64,000 nucleotides of DNA from Adineta steineri (taxonomy: Eukaryota > Rotifera > Eurotatoria > Adinetida > Adinetidae), in assembly GCA_905250115.1 (NCBI GenBank), contig CAJNOI010000008.1:511822-575821 (forward strand), in the 5' to 3' direction. This document shows positions 1 to 13,680 of this stretch, one piece after another. Numbering within the stretch: position 1 is the first letter of the stretch; every line of letters begins with the position of its first letter. The notes under the pieces were generated by a model. That model was not told the origin of the DNA. It searched no databases and worked only from the letters and a program-made list of their open reading frames with translations. The position numbers and the translations under genes are program-made.

Positions 1-713
1 TGGTTACATTCTTATATGAATCTTATAGATATTGTGTAAAAAAAGAAATAAGACCAGTCATTTTATTTTTTGATTATGTTTTATATCATTTTATTGTTAA
101 TGTATAGATTGCATGTTAAAATTCTAATCTGATCCTTAAACGAGATTGCAAAAAACAAAAATGTTTTGTTGTATTAATTGACTCGATTAGTTGAACGTAT
201 TTTGGGAAAGAGAAGAAACAACATAAAATATTTCTTCTTCTTCTTCTTTTTCGGTACTCTTATGGTTATTATTATTTGTCTCTTTATTAAGCTAAATTCA
301 TTTTTCTATCGATTCTTTAGTTTATTGTCTGTTTATATAGATATAAGATCTTAATCATCATGAACATCATCTTTTTCTTTTTTCTATTATAAATATGACG
401 ACAAAAAAAAAGGATTTTTATTTAAGAGAAAAATGTCGTTCGCGCTCGAATATAGATTCTTTCTTTCTATATATGTCGTTTCTCTTGCGTCTACTACTTG
501 ATCGGAATACATACCATAAAAAAAACTGATGGTAAGAAACGAATAAAGTTGAGTTAGCCGATTAATGATAGAGACTGTGTTTGTGTCCTCGATATTAGAA
601 CAATTTTTCTTATTTATAGTTTATCTATTTCATATAAGCACATTGATGTGCGTAGTGATCTCACTTTACAGATGTACTCAGTTTACATATTGTCAATTGC
701 ATAATGCCATCGC
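1..713. other. 5' flank of GABA-B receptor gene, no gene seen
   Basis: AT-rich sequence with poly-T and TTC runs around 230-250. No reading frame or RNA gene is supported. It presumably carries the promoter and 5' UTR of the receptor gene that starts at 714. Confidence 0.5.
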
Positions 714-3700
714 ATGTATTCCCAATGTTTGATATTTCTTATTATAATTATTATTTTGAATAATGGTAATCGAGCAGATAAACCAAGTGTATTACATATT
801 GGTGCTTTGTTTGATTCTGAACATGCATCAATACACAATGGTCAACAAGAATTACAAGCAGCACAGATGGCTATTATTGATATAAATCGACAATATAAAG
901 ATTTATTCAAAGGACTTTATATACTTGAATTAATCGCAAATAATTCTCGGGTATCTAATGAAATAAATTTGTATATGTTAAACTTTTGATGTATTTAGTG
1001 TGATCCAATTTATGCTGTTGATGCTTTCTTTCATGCAATATTTCGTCGTCCACAATTACTTTTTCTTGTTGGAACATCATGTTCAAATGAAACGAAAGCT
1101 GTTATTCAAGTTGCTGATCATTATAATCTAATTTTAGTAAGTAAAATTGATTTTTTTTTTATTTATTCATTCTTTCTTTCGATCGGATAAATAATAAACA
1201 TCCGTTTATATATAATTGCGGAAATGAATATTATAGTTTTCACATTCAACTTCATTTATATCTCAAGCCAATCAATCATATTCAACATTAGTACGATTGT
1301 CTGTCTCAGATGAGAATTATAATGATGCTCGTGTAGCGTTTATTGAATATAATCAATGGTCTCATGTAGCTATTATTCATCAAGATTCAATTGAACATTC
1401 ACTTGTAAATTACACCTCTCTTTGTTAATCAGTTTTAATAGAAATTTTTTCTTTTTTCTGATTAAAGATGATGGCAAAATTAGCTAAACGATTAAATGAA
1501 TCGAATGTTAATGTTGTACTTACACAAAGTGCATCATGGGTTAACCTTACATCCGCATTACAAACTCTTCGAGTATAGATTTTTTTGTTTAAATTTTTAT
1601 CAAAAAAATTTGCTGTTTTTTTGTTTTAAGGAAAAAAAAGCTCGAATTGTTTTTGTTACTTTTGATACATCATTACGTTCAATATTTTTTTGTGAAGTCT
1701 ATCGAACATTTAGTAAACAATTACGTGAACGTTATGTATGGATATTAACTGACAATGATTCTCATCTATGGAATTTATCAAATAATAATTGTACAAAAAA
1801 AGAAATATTTGATGCAGCACGCGGTCATATTATTATTGATAGTTCGTATGAAAGAAAACCAAATTTAATTAATCTAAATATAGTAAGTTTAATGATTAAA
1901 GGAAGAAGAAAAAATGTTTTAGAAATCTTATTTTTTCTAGACAGCACGTCGATTACAACAACAACTTGATCTACAAGATCATCTTGGTAGACAGACACTA
2001 CATGCTTATGATGCTATTTGGGTCATTGCGTTATTAATTAATGCATCTATAGAAGAAAAGTAATTAATTTATGACTAGACATTATTCATTAGTTTATTTA
2101 CTTTTTTTTTACTAATAGAATACCCGTTGATCGATTTACATATAGTAACTCAACGATGAGAGATCAGTGGTTAAATTTAACAGAACAAATTTATTTTCTT
2201 GGTGTATCTGTAAGTAAATACTAATGTTTATATATATATATGTAAATACTTCTATTTGTATATATAAGTGTATTATTTCATAGATAACAGTTTTTAATCT
2301 TTGTTTCATTAAGAAAACGATGTCCATATTTACAATAAAATGTTAGTTTTATTAGAAAAATAATCTAGCCTAGAAAAAAAAATCAAGGATTTGATTAAAA
2401 CATCTATTTTACGGTTATATATGTGACACTAGAAAAAAATGAATATAACTATTGAAAGAAACAATATTGTCTTATCCTTCCGTCATTAATGGTACTTTTT
2501 GTTGTTTCCGAATAAATTCAATAAAAAAAAATTTTTAATTATAGATTCTATCAATAAGATTTTTGTTTTTCAGTTAAATTTTTACTGCGTAATTGTATAT
2601 AATAATGAAATAAACTTTAAAACATACGAATAAAAATTGAATTATCATACATAAAAGTATATATATGAAAAAAGAATGTCTTATTCTTTAGGGACCTGTT
2701 TCTTTCCGAAATCGTCAACGTCGTGCAGAAACTATTATACGACAATTTCAAATTGATGGCAATCAACATATACTTCGAACTATTGCGGAATATTCACATC
2801 TATCAGGATTTAATGTAAATTGTTCAAATTGTCAATTATTGATTTGGCCAGGTAATAGGAATACAGATTATCATTGAAGAAATTACTTATTTATTTATTT
2901 AGGTACAATCCCAGTTGATACTGAACGAAGTGAAATTCAACGAGTTGTTTTAACTGTTTCGGAAATTATTTCAATAACTATTGCTTGTATTTTAAGTCTT
3001 GTACTTGCCATTTTCTTTTTAACATTCAACATTATTTATCGACATGAACGGTAAGTTCAAAACATAGAACATTCATAGACAAAATAAAACAACAGGATGT
3101 AAAAGAAAATCCTTTCCTTCTAATACTACACTTTAAATAGAAATAAACAGCATGCTATCTGTAATAATGAAGGATTTATTTTTCATTTCTGACACAATCG
3201 ATAGTATATACTCATAACTAGAGAAAAAAAGAAGGAATATTTCGTACATGTTTAATTAGATATAATAAAAATGGATTTTGTAAACATTATTGAAAAGAAA
3301 CCGATTATATTTTTAGTTATATTAAATTATCAAGTCCTAAATTAAACAATGTAATCGTTATTGGTGCAATACATATTCAAATAGCGATATTCCTTTTTAC
3401 TCTTGATAAATGGTTTATTGAACATCGTATTCTTGGACATATATGCATGGTAAAATTTTTTGTATTATTTACTTTAATTTTGTTTATTTTGAATTAATTA
3501 GTTACGAATTTTACTTTTTTCTGGTGGATTTTCATTAACATTTGGTTCAATGTTTTTAAAAACTCTACGAGTATATCGTATTTTTACATCTAATGATCGT
3601 CCATTACTTCATTCAAAAGTTAGTTTGTTTTTTATTCAAAGACAATAAAATCTAACTTTTATTTTTTCTCTCTATAGCTTTTACAAGATCATCATCTCTT

Positions 3701-5055
3701 ACTTATATGTTTATATATTTACAGTATTGATGTTATTATTATTTTTGCATGGCAATTTCTTGATCCACATGAAATAATATATACTGATGGACAGGTAGAA
3801 TCTGTTTTATTTTAAATAAAGAAATCTACTTCTAAAAGCAGTTTTATAGATCAGACGCCTTGATATGGATACAATTGTTACAGATAGAATCTATCATTGT
3901 AATTCACAATATCGACAAAAAATTTTACCATTAATTTATCTTTATAAATCATTATTTCTTATTGTGGGTGGTTATTTAGCTGCTAAAACTCGTCATGTAC
4001 ATATATCAGCATTAAATGATTCAAAATTTATTGTTTGGAGTATATATACTGTTGTACTAACAAGTGTATTTACTGTTACTATTATGATATCAATACAAAA
4101 TTTACGTACATATGTTGTTTTATGTTTTGTTGTTATTATCATGAAAAGTTTTATTATATGTCTTGTCTTTGTACCTAAAGTAAAGACAAATATTGTATAT
4201 TATCCTTTCTTCTAAATTCCATATTTTAGGTTCTGACATTAAAAACTCGACATCGAGAAGAAGTTGTTTCAAAAGATTTATGTATGGGTAATTCACGTAC
4301 ACGACGTTTAGCTGTTGAAATAAGTTGTTTTGAAGCATATCGTTATGCACAATTACAAAATCGAGAACTTAAAACAGAAGTTGTTCGAGTAAAATTTCCT
4401 TATACATATTTTTTTTTTAATATTATTCTATAAAAATTCTTTCTTCTAGTTGAATCATGCTATAAATACTTTGCAGCAAAATCTTGATTCTGCACATTCA
4501 AATGTGGCTATGGCACTACTTCCATTTGCAGTTCGTTTAGCATCAACATTTTTGCAGAAACCTGATATTCAGTACGTAAATAATTATACTAGAATAGAGA
4601 AAAAGAACATTTGTTTTTCCTTTAGTACATCTCATTCTCCTGTGAATAGCAAAGCTAGTGTAGAAACAGTTACACCAACGAAGGAGCAATCTCCTATTGT
4701 TATTAGTATTGATCAAAAAAATGAAGATGATGCAAATAGCATTACTGATACAAGTACTTCAAACAATTTTCTAGATGAAATTGAACAAGCACTATCATCA
4801 ACTGATTCTGAACTTGATCTTTCTACAGCTTTATTATCAACAAAGGATATAAGTTCATTATCACTGACTGTTCTCGATAATCAATATGAATCAGTCACAA
4901 CAGATGATGATAATGAAAATGAAAATGAAAGTATTTCATTGACACCAGCATGTACAACAAGTGATAATGAATCGGTGCTGTATTTACGTTTATCTAATGA
5001 ATTGAATATGAATGAAGCAACACTTGATAGTGATTTAGATAGAATTGGTCGATGA
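714..5055 (+). CDS. Metabotropic GABA-B receptor (class C GPCR)
   Basis: Class C G-protein-coupled receptor of the GABA-B family, expected at the plasma membrane and coupling GABA binding to Gi/o. Exons: 714-950, 999-1136, 1237-1404, 1468-1572, 1631-1882, 1941-2059, 2119-2209, 2692-2851, 2903-3050, 3317-3449, 3502-3618, 3678-3794, 3850-4179, 4230-4388, 4450-5055. A 54-bp, stop-free GT-AG segment (4572-4625) may be a further intron, giving about 941 aa if removed or 959 if kept. A hydrophobic signal peptide is followed by a periplasmic-binding-like ectodomain, then seven membrane segments. The start of the 7TM region contains SSPKLNNVIVIG, and WQFLDPHE is also present; both are GABA-B hallmarks. 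The cytoplasmic tail has a heptad-like stretch (4300-4480) resembling the dimerisation coiled coil, then an acidic Ser/Thr-rich end. Whether it is the ligand-binding (R1) or G-protein-coupling (R2) type cannot be settled by eye. Confidence 0.9.
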
Positions 5056-5713
5056 TGTTTTTTGTTCTTTTCTTTTTGTTTCATTCTAATTTACAAATAA
5101 ATAAAAAATGTGTTTTTTTTTATACAAAATAATTTATTTGCTCAGGCAGACAATGACCTTCTGCTATCGAAACTTTATTTTGATATTCTGCAACATCATG
5201 ACTAAGAACATCTTTCTTCATTAAATCAAAAATTAGCCAAATGAACTATATGAACAGAAATGGGTTCGAGAAATATTTAAAAATATCGTATAAATCTCAT
5301 TAAATCGTTAACAGTATATACGTACACTCATTTCCGCCTTGTTATCTTCTAATTCTAAAAGTCTTGTGTCTAGTCATGCTTTCAACTATAGATCACATCT
5401 TATTACGTCTAACCACTAATGTAAATGTCATTCGATGAATATCCGCTCGCAGCGCTAGTCTAAATGAATAACAACAAAAAATGTTCAATGTCAGCTGTCT
5501 ATTCTTAATGTAAAATCTTGTCATTTTATATTAAATTACGTAATTTACTTATCTTTTATGAACACTATCACACATTAGGAATTAATTATTTTATAAATTT
5601 TTGACATAGAAATGTTACTTCAGTTAAATTTGTTTTATGTCTAGAATATTACTGAAAGTTAAAAGCTTTCGCTTGTATTTTCATCAGTCAAACTAAAATC
5701 TATTATCAATATA
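5056..5713. other. Intergenic, 3' ends of convergent GABA-B and ankyrin genes
   Basis: Lies between two convergent genes. A poly(A) signal AATAAA follows the receptor stop at 5096-5101. Nothing else is recognisable. Confidence 0.5.
5096..5101 (+). promoter_or_regulatory. Poly(A) signal AATAAA of the GABA-B receptor gene
   Basis: AATAAA 41 bp after the stop codon at 5053-5055, followed by an A-rich run. Confidence 0.5.
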
Positions 5714-6451
5714 TTATTTATCATAAAAAACCATAATATGTTCATTGGTTGATGTTGTTGATGATCTTAAAAATAGATCATCATTTTCGTTCGAAGATAA
5801 TTCTTGTGTTTTGTTTATATGTTGATTAAAATTATGTGTTAATCGTATTCGAACATAAAAATTATCTAATTCAACATCTTGAATTCGATTTAATTCAATA
5901 TCATCTGATTGTGAATTATTTCGAAATAATTCAATTTGTTTAATATGATCTTCAAGTAAAATATATCGTCCAAGAAATAATTTTGAATTTTTTCGAAAAA
6001 CAGATACACTTCCTTTTTTGGTTATTTCATCAATATTTCTTTTTGTCCATTTTATATTTGGATCTAAGAAATGAACAATATCGTCAAATTGTCTATACAT
6101 AGCAAATTGTATAGGTGTTTGAGATAAATAACTATCTTGTAAATTAATATCAGCATTATATTCTAATAATAATTTAACGATATTTAAATGTCCGTTATTA
6201 CAAGCATAATGTAATGGTGTCCATTTCTCAATATCTACATCATTGATAAGGGTTGAATCTTGTTCTAATAAATATTTTACAACATTCAAATGACCAGATC
6301 GACAAGCATAATGAATTGCTGAACCATCAACATTAAAAGCTCGATTTAATGGATCTTTATGTCGACATGTATGTAGGATTGATTTGTCTTTAGAAATTAA
6401 ATCTTTAACTACAGTTAAACGACCATAATCAGCTGCATGTAATACATCCAT
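5714..6451 (-). CDS. Ankyrin-repeat protein, 245 aa
   Basis: Single-exon protein of 245 aa with about four N-terminal ankyrin repeats over residues 1-130. The clearest are SAIHYACRSGHLNVVKYLLE and TPLHYACNNGHLNIVKLLLE; a degenerate one follows (TPIQFAMYRQFDDIVHFL). The C-terminal half (from about residue 135) is charged, with no recognised domain. It contains a segment reading KLFLGRYILLEDHIKQIELF. Ankyrin repeats are protein-protein interaction scaffolds, so no specific function can be assigned. It lies tail-to-tail with the GABA-B receptor and head-to-head, 1.3 kb away, with the patatin lipase gene. The absence of introns is unusual beside its intron-rich neighbours. Confidence 0.85.
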   Translation of the reverse strand: MDVLHAADYGRLTVVKDLISKDKSILHTCRHKDPLNRAFNVDGSAIHYACRSGHLNVVKYLLEQDSTLINDVDIEKWTPLHYACNNGHLNIVKLLLEYNADINLQDSYLSQTPIQFAMYRQFDDIVHFLDPNIKWTKRNIDEITKKGSVSVFRKNSKLFLGRYILLEDHIKQIELFRNNSQSDDIELNRIQDVELDNFYVRIRLTHNFNQHINKTQELSSNENDDLFLRSSTTSTNEHIMVFYDK

Positions 6452-7724
6452 CGTAAAAGGTATTTTTCGAAAAAGAATTCGATCCGTTTATTTGTCATAT
6501 TATTATATAGTCATAAATAAAGAAGAAAAACTGGATGGCTTGTTGATATTTATTTTCTACCTCTATGTATGAATCATACAAAAGAGGAAGTCTACATTCA
6601 TGGGAAAAAAAGTAAATCATCGACAAACTATTGAAGTAAAGATCTAATGTGTGATGTAGAATAAATTGAGCTGTTTAAATTTCAAATAAGTTCTTGGCAT
6701 TGTTCATTTTAACAGAACGTATATCTTTACATAGAAAGATGGCGCTTGAAATCTCTTACAAGATTAAATAAGATAGGTAAAAATTAAATTTATAGAAATA
6801 CCAAAGTGTTTGAACTGACAGTGTTGATGTTTTTGGAAGATATATGAATGAAGTTCTTTCAAGTACTTTAACATCGAATAATAGATTTTTATGAAACAAC
6901 TGGACAGATAACAATCGGATGTTGAGAGAAAAAATTGACAAAATAAAGAATTCTAAATTTTGGCGTGTCATTTTATTATACGATTATAGTTTTGTAAGTG
7001 TTATCTTTTGGTAAAAAGAAAAGATGGCTTTCAATCAAATGAATAATAACAAAGAAAAATAGAAATAGAAACAATCTAATCTATTCTGCATTTTCTATTA
7101 GTATATTCATTTCCTTATAGAGGTGTCACTGAAATTAATAAAAGTAAAAGCGAAGAAAGAAGGTACAAGGCCATTAGAAGTAGAACCCTGAATGGTTCAA
7201 AGAATTTTTTCTTCGATATTTTCTATGTCCAGGTGATGCTGAATTTAATGACTATTCATATACAGATATTGATAGATAAGAAATACACTGTAGGTGTTAT
7301 TCAGTTGTACAAAATATCAAATATCAAAATAGAAGTATTACAACAGTCGTAAGTCATTCAAGAAAAATGAATGAAAGATACATATAGGTATGTATAAATC
7401 AATTGTATGTCGTATATTCCTTAGTAATTAATTTTGAGTTTTCCACAAAAGACAAATAACTAAAATTCACTTGCAATATAATTATCATATATATACATTT
7501 TAATTACAGATGAATAGAAGAATACATTTGAAAGATATATGATTTTTTTTGTTCAACTTATAATAAAAGACAATCTGATCACATTGTAAAAGAGCGACAT
7601 CGTGCGACAAGAGCATAGTAATTCCGTCGTTATTGAGTCACACCTTCTATCACATGGCCAATCTGTCTCTATTTTTTTCATCATTCATATAAATTCATAA
7701 CTATCGATATATACAAATAATAAT
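6452..7724. other. Intergenic region between divergent ankyrin and patatin genes
   Basis: 1.27 kb of AT-rich DNA with no supported gene. It should contain both promoters because the flanking genes diverge. A 71-codon frame on the minus strand at 6756-6971 has no family resemblance and was not accepted. Confidence 0.5.
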
Positions 7725-9801
7725 ATGTTAATATCTAAGCAGAATCTAATAAGAACAACATCTACAGTTAAATTTTCTTTAATCTATTGTTATCAAAGTA
7801 CAAATTCATCGCTTGCATCAATATTATATCCCGAACCAAAACCAATCGATAAAAATGACGTTTCATTACCACCGCCGCCACCACCACCAAAACCAACAAC
7901 AAAACAACAAGCTCAAACTGTTGTTAGTTCAGCAGCTGATGTTGCCGTTAATGCTCTTGGTGTTGGTTGGAGTGCATTGAGTGCTGTTAGTAATCGAATA
8001 ACTGGTTTAACTAGTTCACAAACTAAAGTTTCAACTACAAGTCAACAATTAAATTCAATTGTACGTATGGTGACACCTGAATCTCTTGAACAACGAACAA
8101 AAACTTTAATACGTTCGATTAAAACAGCATCATCAACATTATCTCAAGCAATTCGAATCGAAGAACTTTCAAATCATCTTCTTCAACATCCTGATGCTAA
8201 TTATTTTACAAAAAAAGTTGTTTTTAAACTAATTTTCAAATGATAAATTCTATATAGATCTTTTTTTTAGGAACGACTTGTACCTTATTTACTATTTTTA
8301 CGTCAACATGAACGTCATAAACCTGTTATTGATAAAAAATTCATTAACATGATTAATGAATGTCTTACTTTATCAAATTATGTTCAAAAACCTAGAGGAA
8401 AAGGTATTCGATTATTATGTATTGACGGCGGTGGAATGAGGTGCGAAGTGAGTTAAATATATATGTTATGGTCAAAAATGAAATTTATATAAATTTTTTT
8501 TCAAAGTTTCATTTTGTCCATAACATATATCTTCTAATATTTATATTATTCTTTTTACCTAGAGGTCTTGTTTCACTTAATGCACTTCGTCGAATTGAAG
8601 ACCTTGTAGGAGAACCAGTACATACAATGTTTGATTATATGTGTGGAGTATCAACCGGTGCTGTTATAGCAGCAATGCTTGGTAATTTACAATTGATTGA
8701 AATTATCCATCATTTTCTTGTATATTTTTATAATTTAGGTGCATTTAAAGTCGATCTGAATCAATGTGAAGAATTATATAAACATTTTAGTACAACAGTT
8801 TTTCATCGAAATAAAGCATTAGGTATTAGTTCATTAATAACTAGTCAATCGTATTATGATACAAAAAGTTTTGAAACTTATTTAAGGTAATGAAAAAAAG
8901 AAACCAACGTTTCAAATTATTATATAATTTATATTTTAGATCACGAATGGGTGAACGATTAATGATAAAAACCTCACAAGATCTTGATTCACCAAAAGTA
9001 AATATTTTATTTTATTATTTTTACAAATTGTTTTTTCATAAACAATTTTTTTAGTTCAGTTTAATATCGGCATTAACACTTCCAAATGGTTATAAATTAT
9101 ATTTATTTCGAAATTATTCGATATTGTCATCACCTCATACACATTATGATGGAACAGCAAAATATAAAGTATGGGAAGCTGTACGTGCATCAACTAGTGC
9201 TCCAGGATATTTTGAAGAATATTTACTTGATGGAAATGTATTTCAAGTAAATAGAAAATTTTATTTATTTAAATAAAACAAAAAGAAACTATTTTATTTT
9301 GTATAGGATGGTGGATTAATAGCGAATAATCCAACGAGTATTGCATTACATGAATGTAAATTATTATGGCCTGATGAAGATATTCAATGTGTAGTATCAT
9401 TAGGAAATGGTAGACCAGCTCCTGATGTCGCACTTCAATCGAAATCAATGAGCTGTAAATAAATATTTGATTTATTCTAATAATACATGTATATATTTTT
9501 AGTAAAACAAAAATTATCATCACTAGTTGATAGTGTTACCAATACGGAAACAATTCATGTATGTTTACATGATCTTTTACCGCAAAATATATATTTTCGA
9601 GTAAATCCATTTATGAGCGCGGATTTTGTTTTGGATGAACATCGACCAGAACGTATTGAACAAATGTTACGTGATACGCAAACATATATACGTCAGAATG
9701 AATATAAATTTGTAAAACTTGCACAACGATTAACAAGACTTCGATCATTATATCAACGTTTTTTGGATCGTATAAAAAAATATCTACAAATATATACATA
9801 G
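7725..9801 (+). CDS. Patatin-like calcium-independent phospholipase A2 (PNPLA8/iPLA2-gamma type)
   Basis: Ca-independent phospholipase releasing fatty acids from membrane phospholipids; vertebrate PNPLA8 acts in mitochondria and peroxisomes. Exons: 7725-8216, 8271-8440, 8563-8681, 8739-8886, 8940-8997, 9055-9246, 9307-9454, 9503-9801; 541 aa. Patatin motifs are complete: oxyanion loop DGGGMRG at residues 216-222 (its codons straddle an intron), nucleophile elbow GVSTG at 248-252 with Ser250, and the catalytic Asp in the DGG at 394-396. The N-terminus is rich in Ser, Thr and basic residues with few acids, as in a mitochondrial presequence, and is followed by a Pro-rich stretch (8 prolines near residue 50) and a helical linker. 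The organisation matches iPLA2-gamma rather than the ankyrin-bearing iPLA2-beta. Mitochondrial targeting is inference. Confidence 0.9.
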
Positions 9802-9845
9802 ACTCTATTTTTCCTTATTTCTAATGTATAAAAATCTGTATAATC

Positions 9846-9851
9846 AATAAA
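9846..9851 (+). promoter_or_regulatory. Poly(A) signal AATAAA of the patatin lipase gene
   Basis: AATAAA 45 bp after the stop codon. The next gene starts about 100 bp further on, same strand, so the two genes are closely packed. Confidence 0.45.
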
Positions 9852-9952
9852 ATACAGCTGAGAACAATGAATGACTAAAAAAAAAAGCAATTTTTTTTTA
9901 TTTTCTGTTTTTTTTTGTAGATGTTTGTATCTTAGGGAAATTTAAATAGAAA

Positions 9953-12838
9953 ATGTTTCTATTAATACTTGGTGTATGTATATGTACAATTATTATAATC
10001 GGCTGGAAAATAATTCTATCATCACCAAAAAACGATCAACAACAAGTAATTTAAAATTTCTTATTACAAGAATTAAATAGATTTTTTTATCTAGGAAATA
10101 TCTTACAACGTTGAACAGTCAGAAAATTTATTAATACCAATTGACGATGAATTACAATCAGTAATTTATTTTTTTTTTTTCTTTTGAAAATATTCATTTT
10201 ATTTTAATAGTCATTAACAAATATAAACTGTGATACGAACGATAGTAATACTGTTCGAAGTACATTAGAATTTTTACCAGATGAAATTCTACTTGATGTT
10301 ATTGGCTATTTAAAACCATACGATATTTATTATACTTTACACAAGTAAGTTTTATTACATATTTATAGATTTCAAATCAATAGCCAATCTATTTTTCTGC
10401 TTGCTACTAGTAGAAAATATTTAGATTAATGTAATGCGTATTTATTGATAGAAATAGCTGTTGATATTAGTGTGAAAAACATTAAAACCTAATAATTTCG
10501 ACGAGCTAGGCTTGATATTCACGGATGTCTAATTCTACTTATATATATATATGTTTTAATAAACCTATATTTCTAGTCTCAATAATCGTTTCAATTCAAT
10601 AATCAATGATTTTCAACTTAATTTTCATTTAAATATATCACATATATCAAAATCTGAATATGATTATTGTCTTTCATCGATTTTACCATTACCATCTGTT
10701 TTATTACGTCTTCATTCATTACATATATCAAATGATGAAACATACGGTGCAATAGCACTTTTTATTCGTCAATATCCAACTTTGACAATTCCATCACTTC
10801 GTTCACTTACACTTATTGATGCTACAACATCTCAGATAAAATTTTTTCTTGTCAGATTATCTCAGCAACTTGAAAATCTTTCAATAGTAACAAATCGAAC
10901 AATTGATATGAATGATAAACGATTTATATGTCAATATATCTTAAAACATAAATATCTTCGTTCATGTCGTTTATCATTATGTGATGGTGTTGATTGTGAT
11001 GAAACAATATTAAGTAATTCAATAAATAATCAATTAGAAAATATAATTATTGATTTATCATATTTTCAAAATATTCTTACACTCTTATCTTATATATCTA
11101 ATGTAAAACGTTTAACAATAAATCTTAATCAACAAAAATATTATAATCAAGATTATGATGCAGCTGCATTTGATATTGTTCGTTTATGTATACCAACACA
11201 ATTAAGTTATTTTAATTTAAATTTACGTTTTTCAAATGTGGAATTTGAACATATTGAACAATTATTAAATTGTTTAGTTAATTTAAAACATCTTTGCTGT
11301 TCATCATTTCGTGCTGAACTTGTATAAATTTTTATTACGAAAAATAAATATCATATTTTTAAAAATTATTTTGTTTAGGTTGATGGTTATCGATGGGAAC
11401 GCGTACTTGAACGTCTTCCATTATTACGTCGTTTTCAATGTGTTATGACAACATATATATATCATTCACTTGATTTAAATTTAATTTCTCAATCATTTCA
11501 AACATCATTTTGGAAAGATAAAAATTGGACAGTAATTTGTGATTATTTTCAATGTCTTTCTCGATTAACTATTTATACAATACCATTTTATAAAAATTTG
11601 TTTATTTCAACATTAAATGGATCACAATCATTGGATGATAAAAATATTTTATTAGACAATGCTTTTAATAAAGTTACTCATCTTAAAGTGTCAGTTCAAG
11701 GTATGTATTATAAACATTTGTAAACAAACTAATTTCTATCGAACTTCATTGGAAAGAAATAGAGCATAACTATTGAATTTACTTGCATAGAAACTGCAAC
11801 ATAAAGATAAAACTAGTTTGAATATCCAAAGGGTCTAATAGTCTTAAATCGAAAAGGTTACTTCTAAACAAAAGAAGAATTCATATGCATATATATATAT
11901 CCGAACGCTTTTTCGAAGAAATTCTTCTAAAACTTTAAAGGATGAGGTTTATAGAATTTACAGATAACTTTCCATAAAAACTTAAGAAAAGTTGTATCGT
12001 ACCATTCATAGTCAATGCGTATTCAGAGAAATGATGTTCAAAGTTGATTACATATACGATGAAAATCCTGACAATCTTTTTATATCACACTATCGTAGAA
12101 TATGCTATGGACTTCATCCTTTTTTGTTAGCAAGACAACCGTATTTCACATAGAAAAATTTAATTGGGAATATTTTTATTACTCACGATCGATGTTTTCA
12201 TGTACTGTATGTACATCATTATAATATTTATATTTGTTCATTTAGGATTATATTCAGATAACACACCAGTTCGTAAATTTGGTTTTGTTACATCATTATC
12301 ATTATGCGATGGTGAATCTTATAGTGATCATTCTAATAGTTCACTTGTTTCTTATTTAACATCAACTATTGATTTAACAAAAATTCGTCATTTAAAACTT
12401 TATTCTTTATTATCTGGTCATACATTGTTTTCACTTTTATGTAAAGCACCAAATATAAATTGTTTAAGTTCATCATATCATAATCTTTTACAAATGATTA
12501 ATGATTTTGGTGATGTTTGGTTATGTTGGTTATTAAATATGATGATTAAAAAGTTAACATTATCATATGGTCGTTTAACATTATCAATTGTTGATCAATT
12601 TATTGAACTTTTTTCAAATATTGAACATTTATCATTATGTATGAATATGGATGATGTGGATTTTCAAGAGATTCTTTTAAAACTTATACAAAATTTTAAA
12701 CATCTCTCATCAATACGTATTAGATTAGCTGGAAAATTAACAGATCAATTTCAGATTCAAACACTTACATGGCTTTCAAATAATCAGCAATTACATTCAG
12801 AATTTAATGATAATTTTCTGGATATATGGATTACATAA
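9953..12838 (+). CDS. F-box / leucine-rich-repeat-like protein with N-terminal membrane anchor
   Basis: Probable substrate-recognition subunit of an SCF ubiquitin ligase. Exons: 9953-10045, 10095-10160, 10211-10344, 10577-11321, 11379-11700, 12246-12838; 650 aa. An N-terminal hydrophobic stretch (residues 2-22, LILGVCICTIIIIGW) looks like a signal anchor. An F-box follows at about residues 75-115, starting LEFLPDEILLDVIGYLKPYD, typical of the Skp1-binding helix region. The rest is a degenerate LRR-like solenoid rich in short Leu/Ile strands such as SLRSLTLIDA and NIEHLSLCMN. F-box plus divergent solenoid proteins of this kind are abundant in rotifers (background knowledge). The membrane anchor in front of an F-box is unusual; a shorter isoform without it is possible. 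The last intron is long (545 bp). The target substrate is unknown. Confidence 0.8.
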
Positions 12839-13680
12839 AAAAAAATCGCTCAAATAGATTATCTATTGTATACTTGTTTAGTTATGAATTCTTTTCTTTT
12901 CGTTTTTTTTATTATTATTATTATTATTCTGTTACCTTTTTTTTGCCAGTTTTTCTTTTTAATATTTATTTCAGTACATATCTGAATGCCATTTTTTGAC
13001 ATAGATAAGAAATAAAGATAACGTTTTTAGTATGCACATCGTGAAGTTTTAGCTTTCGATGAATATTCATCTGCGGAATCGATTGAATAAGTAAGATCTT
13101 CAAAAAAAATGAAAAGCATTTAACTTTATGTAATAGAAGTAATAAGAAAATAATATTATTATTATTAATAGAATCAAACTATTGTGAAATGCTTTTAAAT
13201 ATATCTAAACATTGATTTTTCACTAGTTAGTTCATTTTTGTTGATGTTTAGATGTTATCATCTCATGCTGTTTGTATATGGTATGTACGAATACATATAG
13301 AAGTAAAATATATGTTTCAAAGAAAAAAGAATACAGAAATGTTGATTGCATGTAACAATCTGTCATTGCTACGATCATATTTGAAATACATATTGAATAT
13401 CATACAAATAAAAATATCTCATTAAAAACGAATCGATTGATTTCTTTTAGTTTGCAAATATAATATTTGTGCAGATCTAAATCTTATAGAAAATCTCTTT
13501 AGTCATAGTAAACAATTCTAAGTAAACAAAAGAGTGTAATAAATTAAGCTTTAAAATGTTTTTATAAAAATACACTGTAAAAAAAGTCAGTTACAAACTA
13601 CAGAAAGAATATTAGAAGAACTATTCAAAAAAAATTATATAGTTACAAAAAAAGTAAAGAAATAAATGAAAAATGTCATA
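12839..13680. other. Intergenic, convergent 3' ends
   Basis: AT-rich spacer with ATT microsatellite runs at 12911-12930 and 13152-13170. No gene is supported. Confidence 0.5.

Noticed and set aside
4572..4625. 54-bp in-frame segment in the last GABA-B exon as definite intron
   Set aside because: It has GT-AG ends but is stop-free and a multiple of three, so retention and removal are equally compatible; left as an alternative within the gene entry.
6756..6971. 71-codon minus-strand frame between the ankyrin and patatin genes
   Set aside because: No motif, no splice-consistent neighbours, in intergenic AT-rich DNA.
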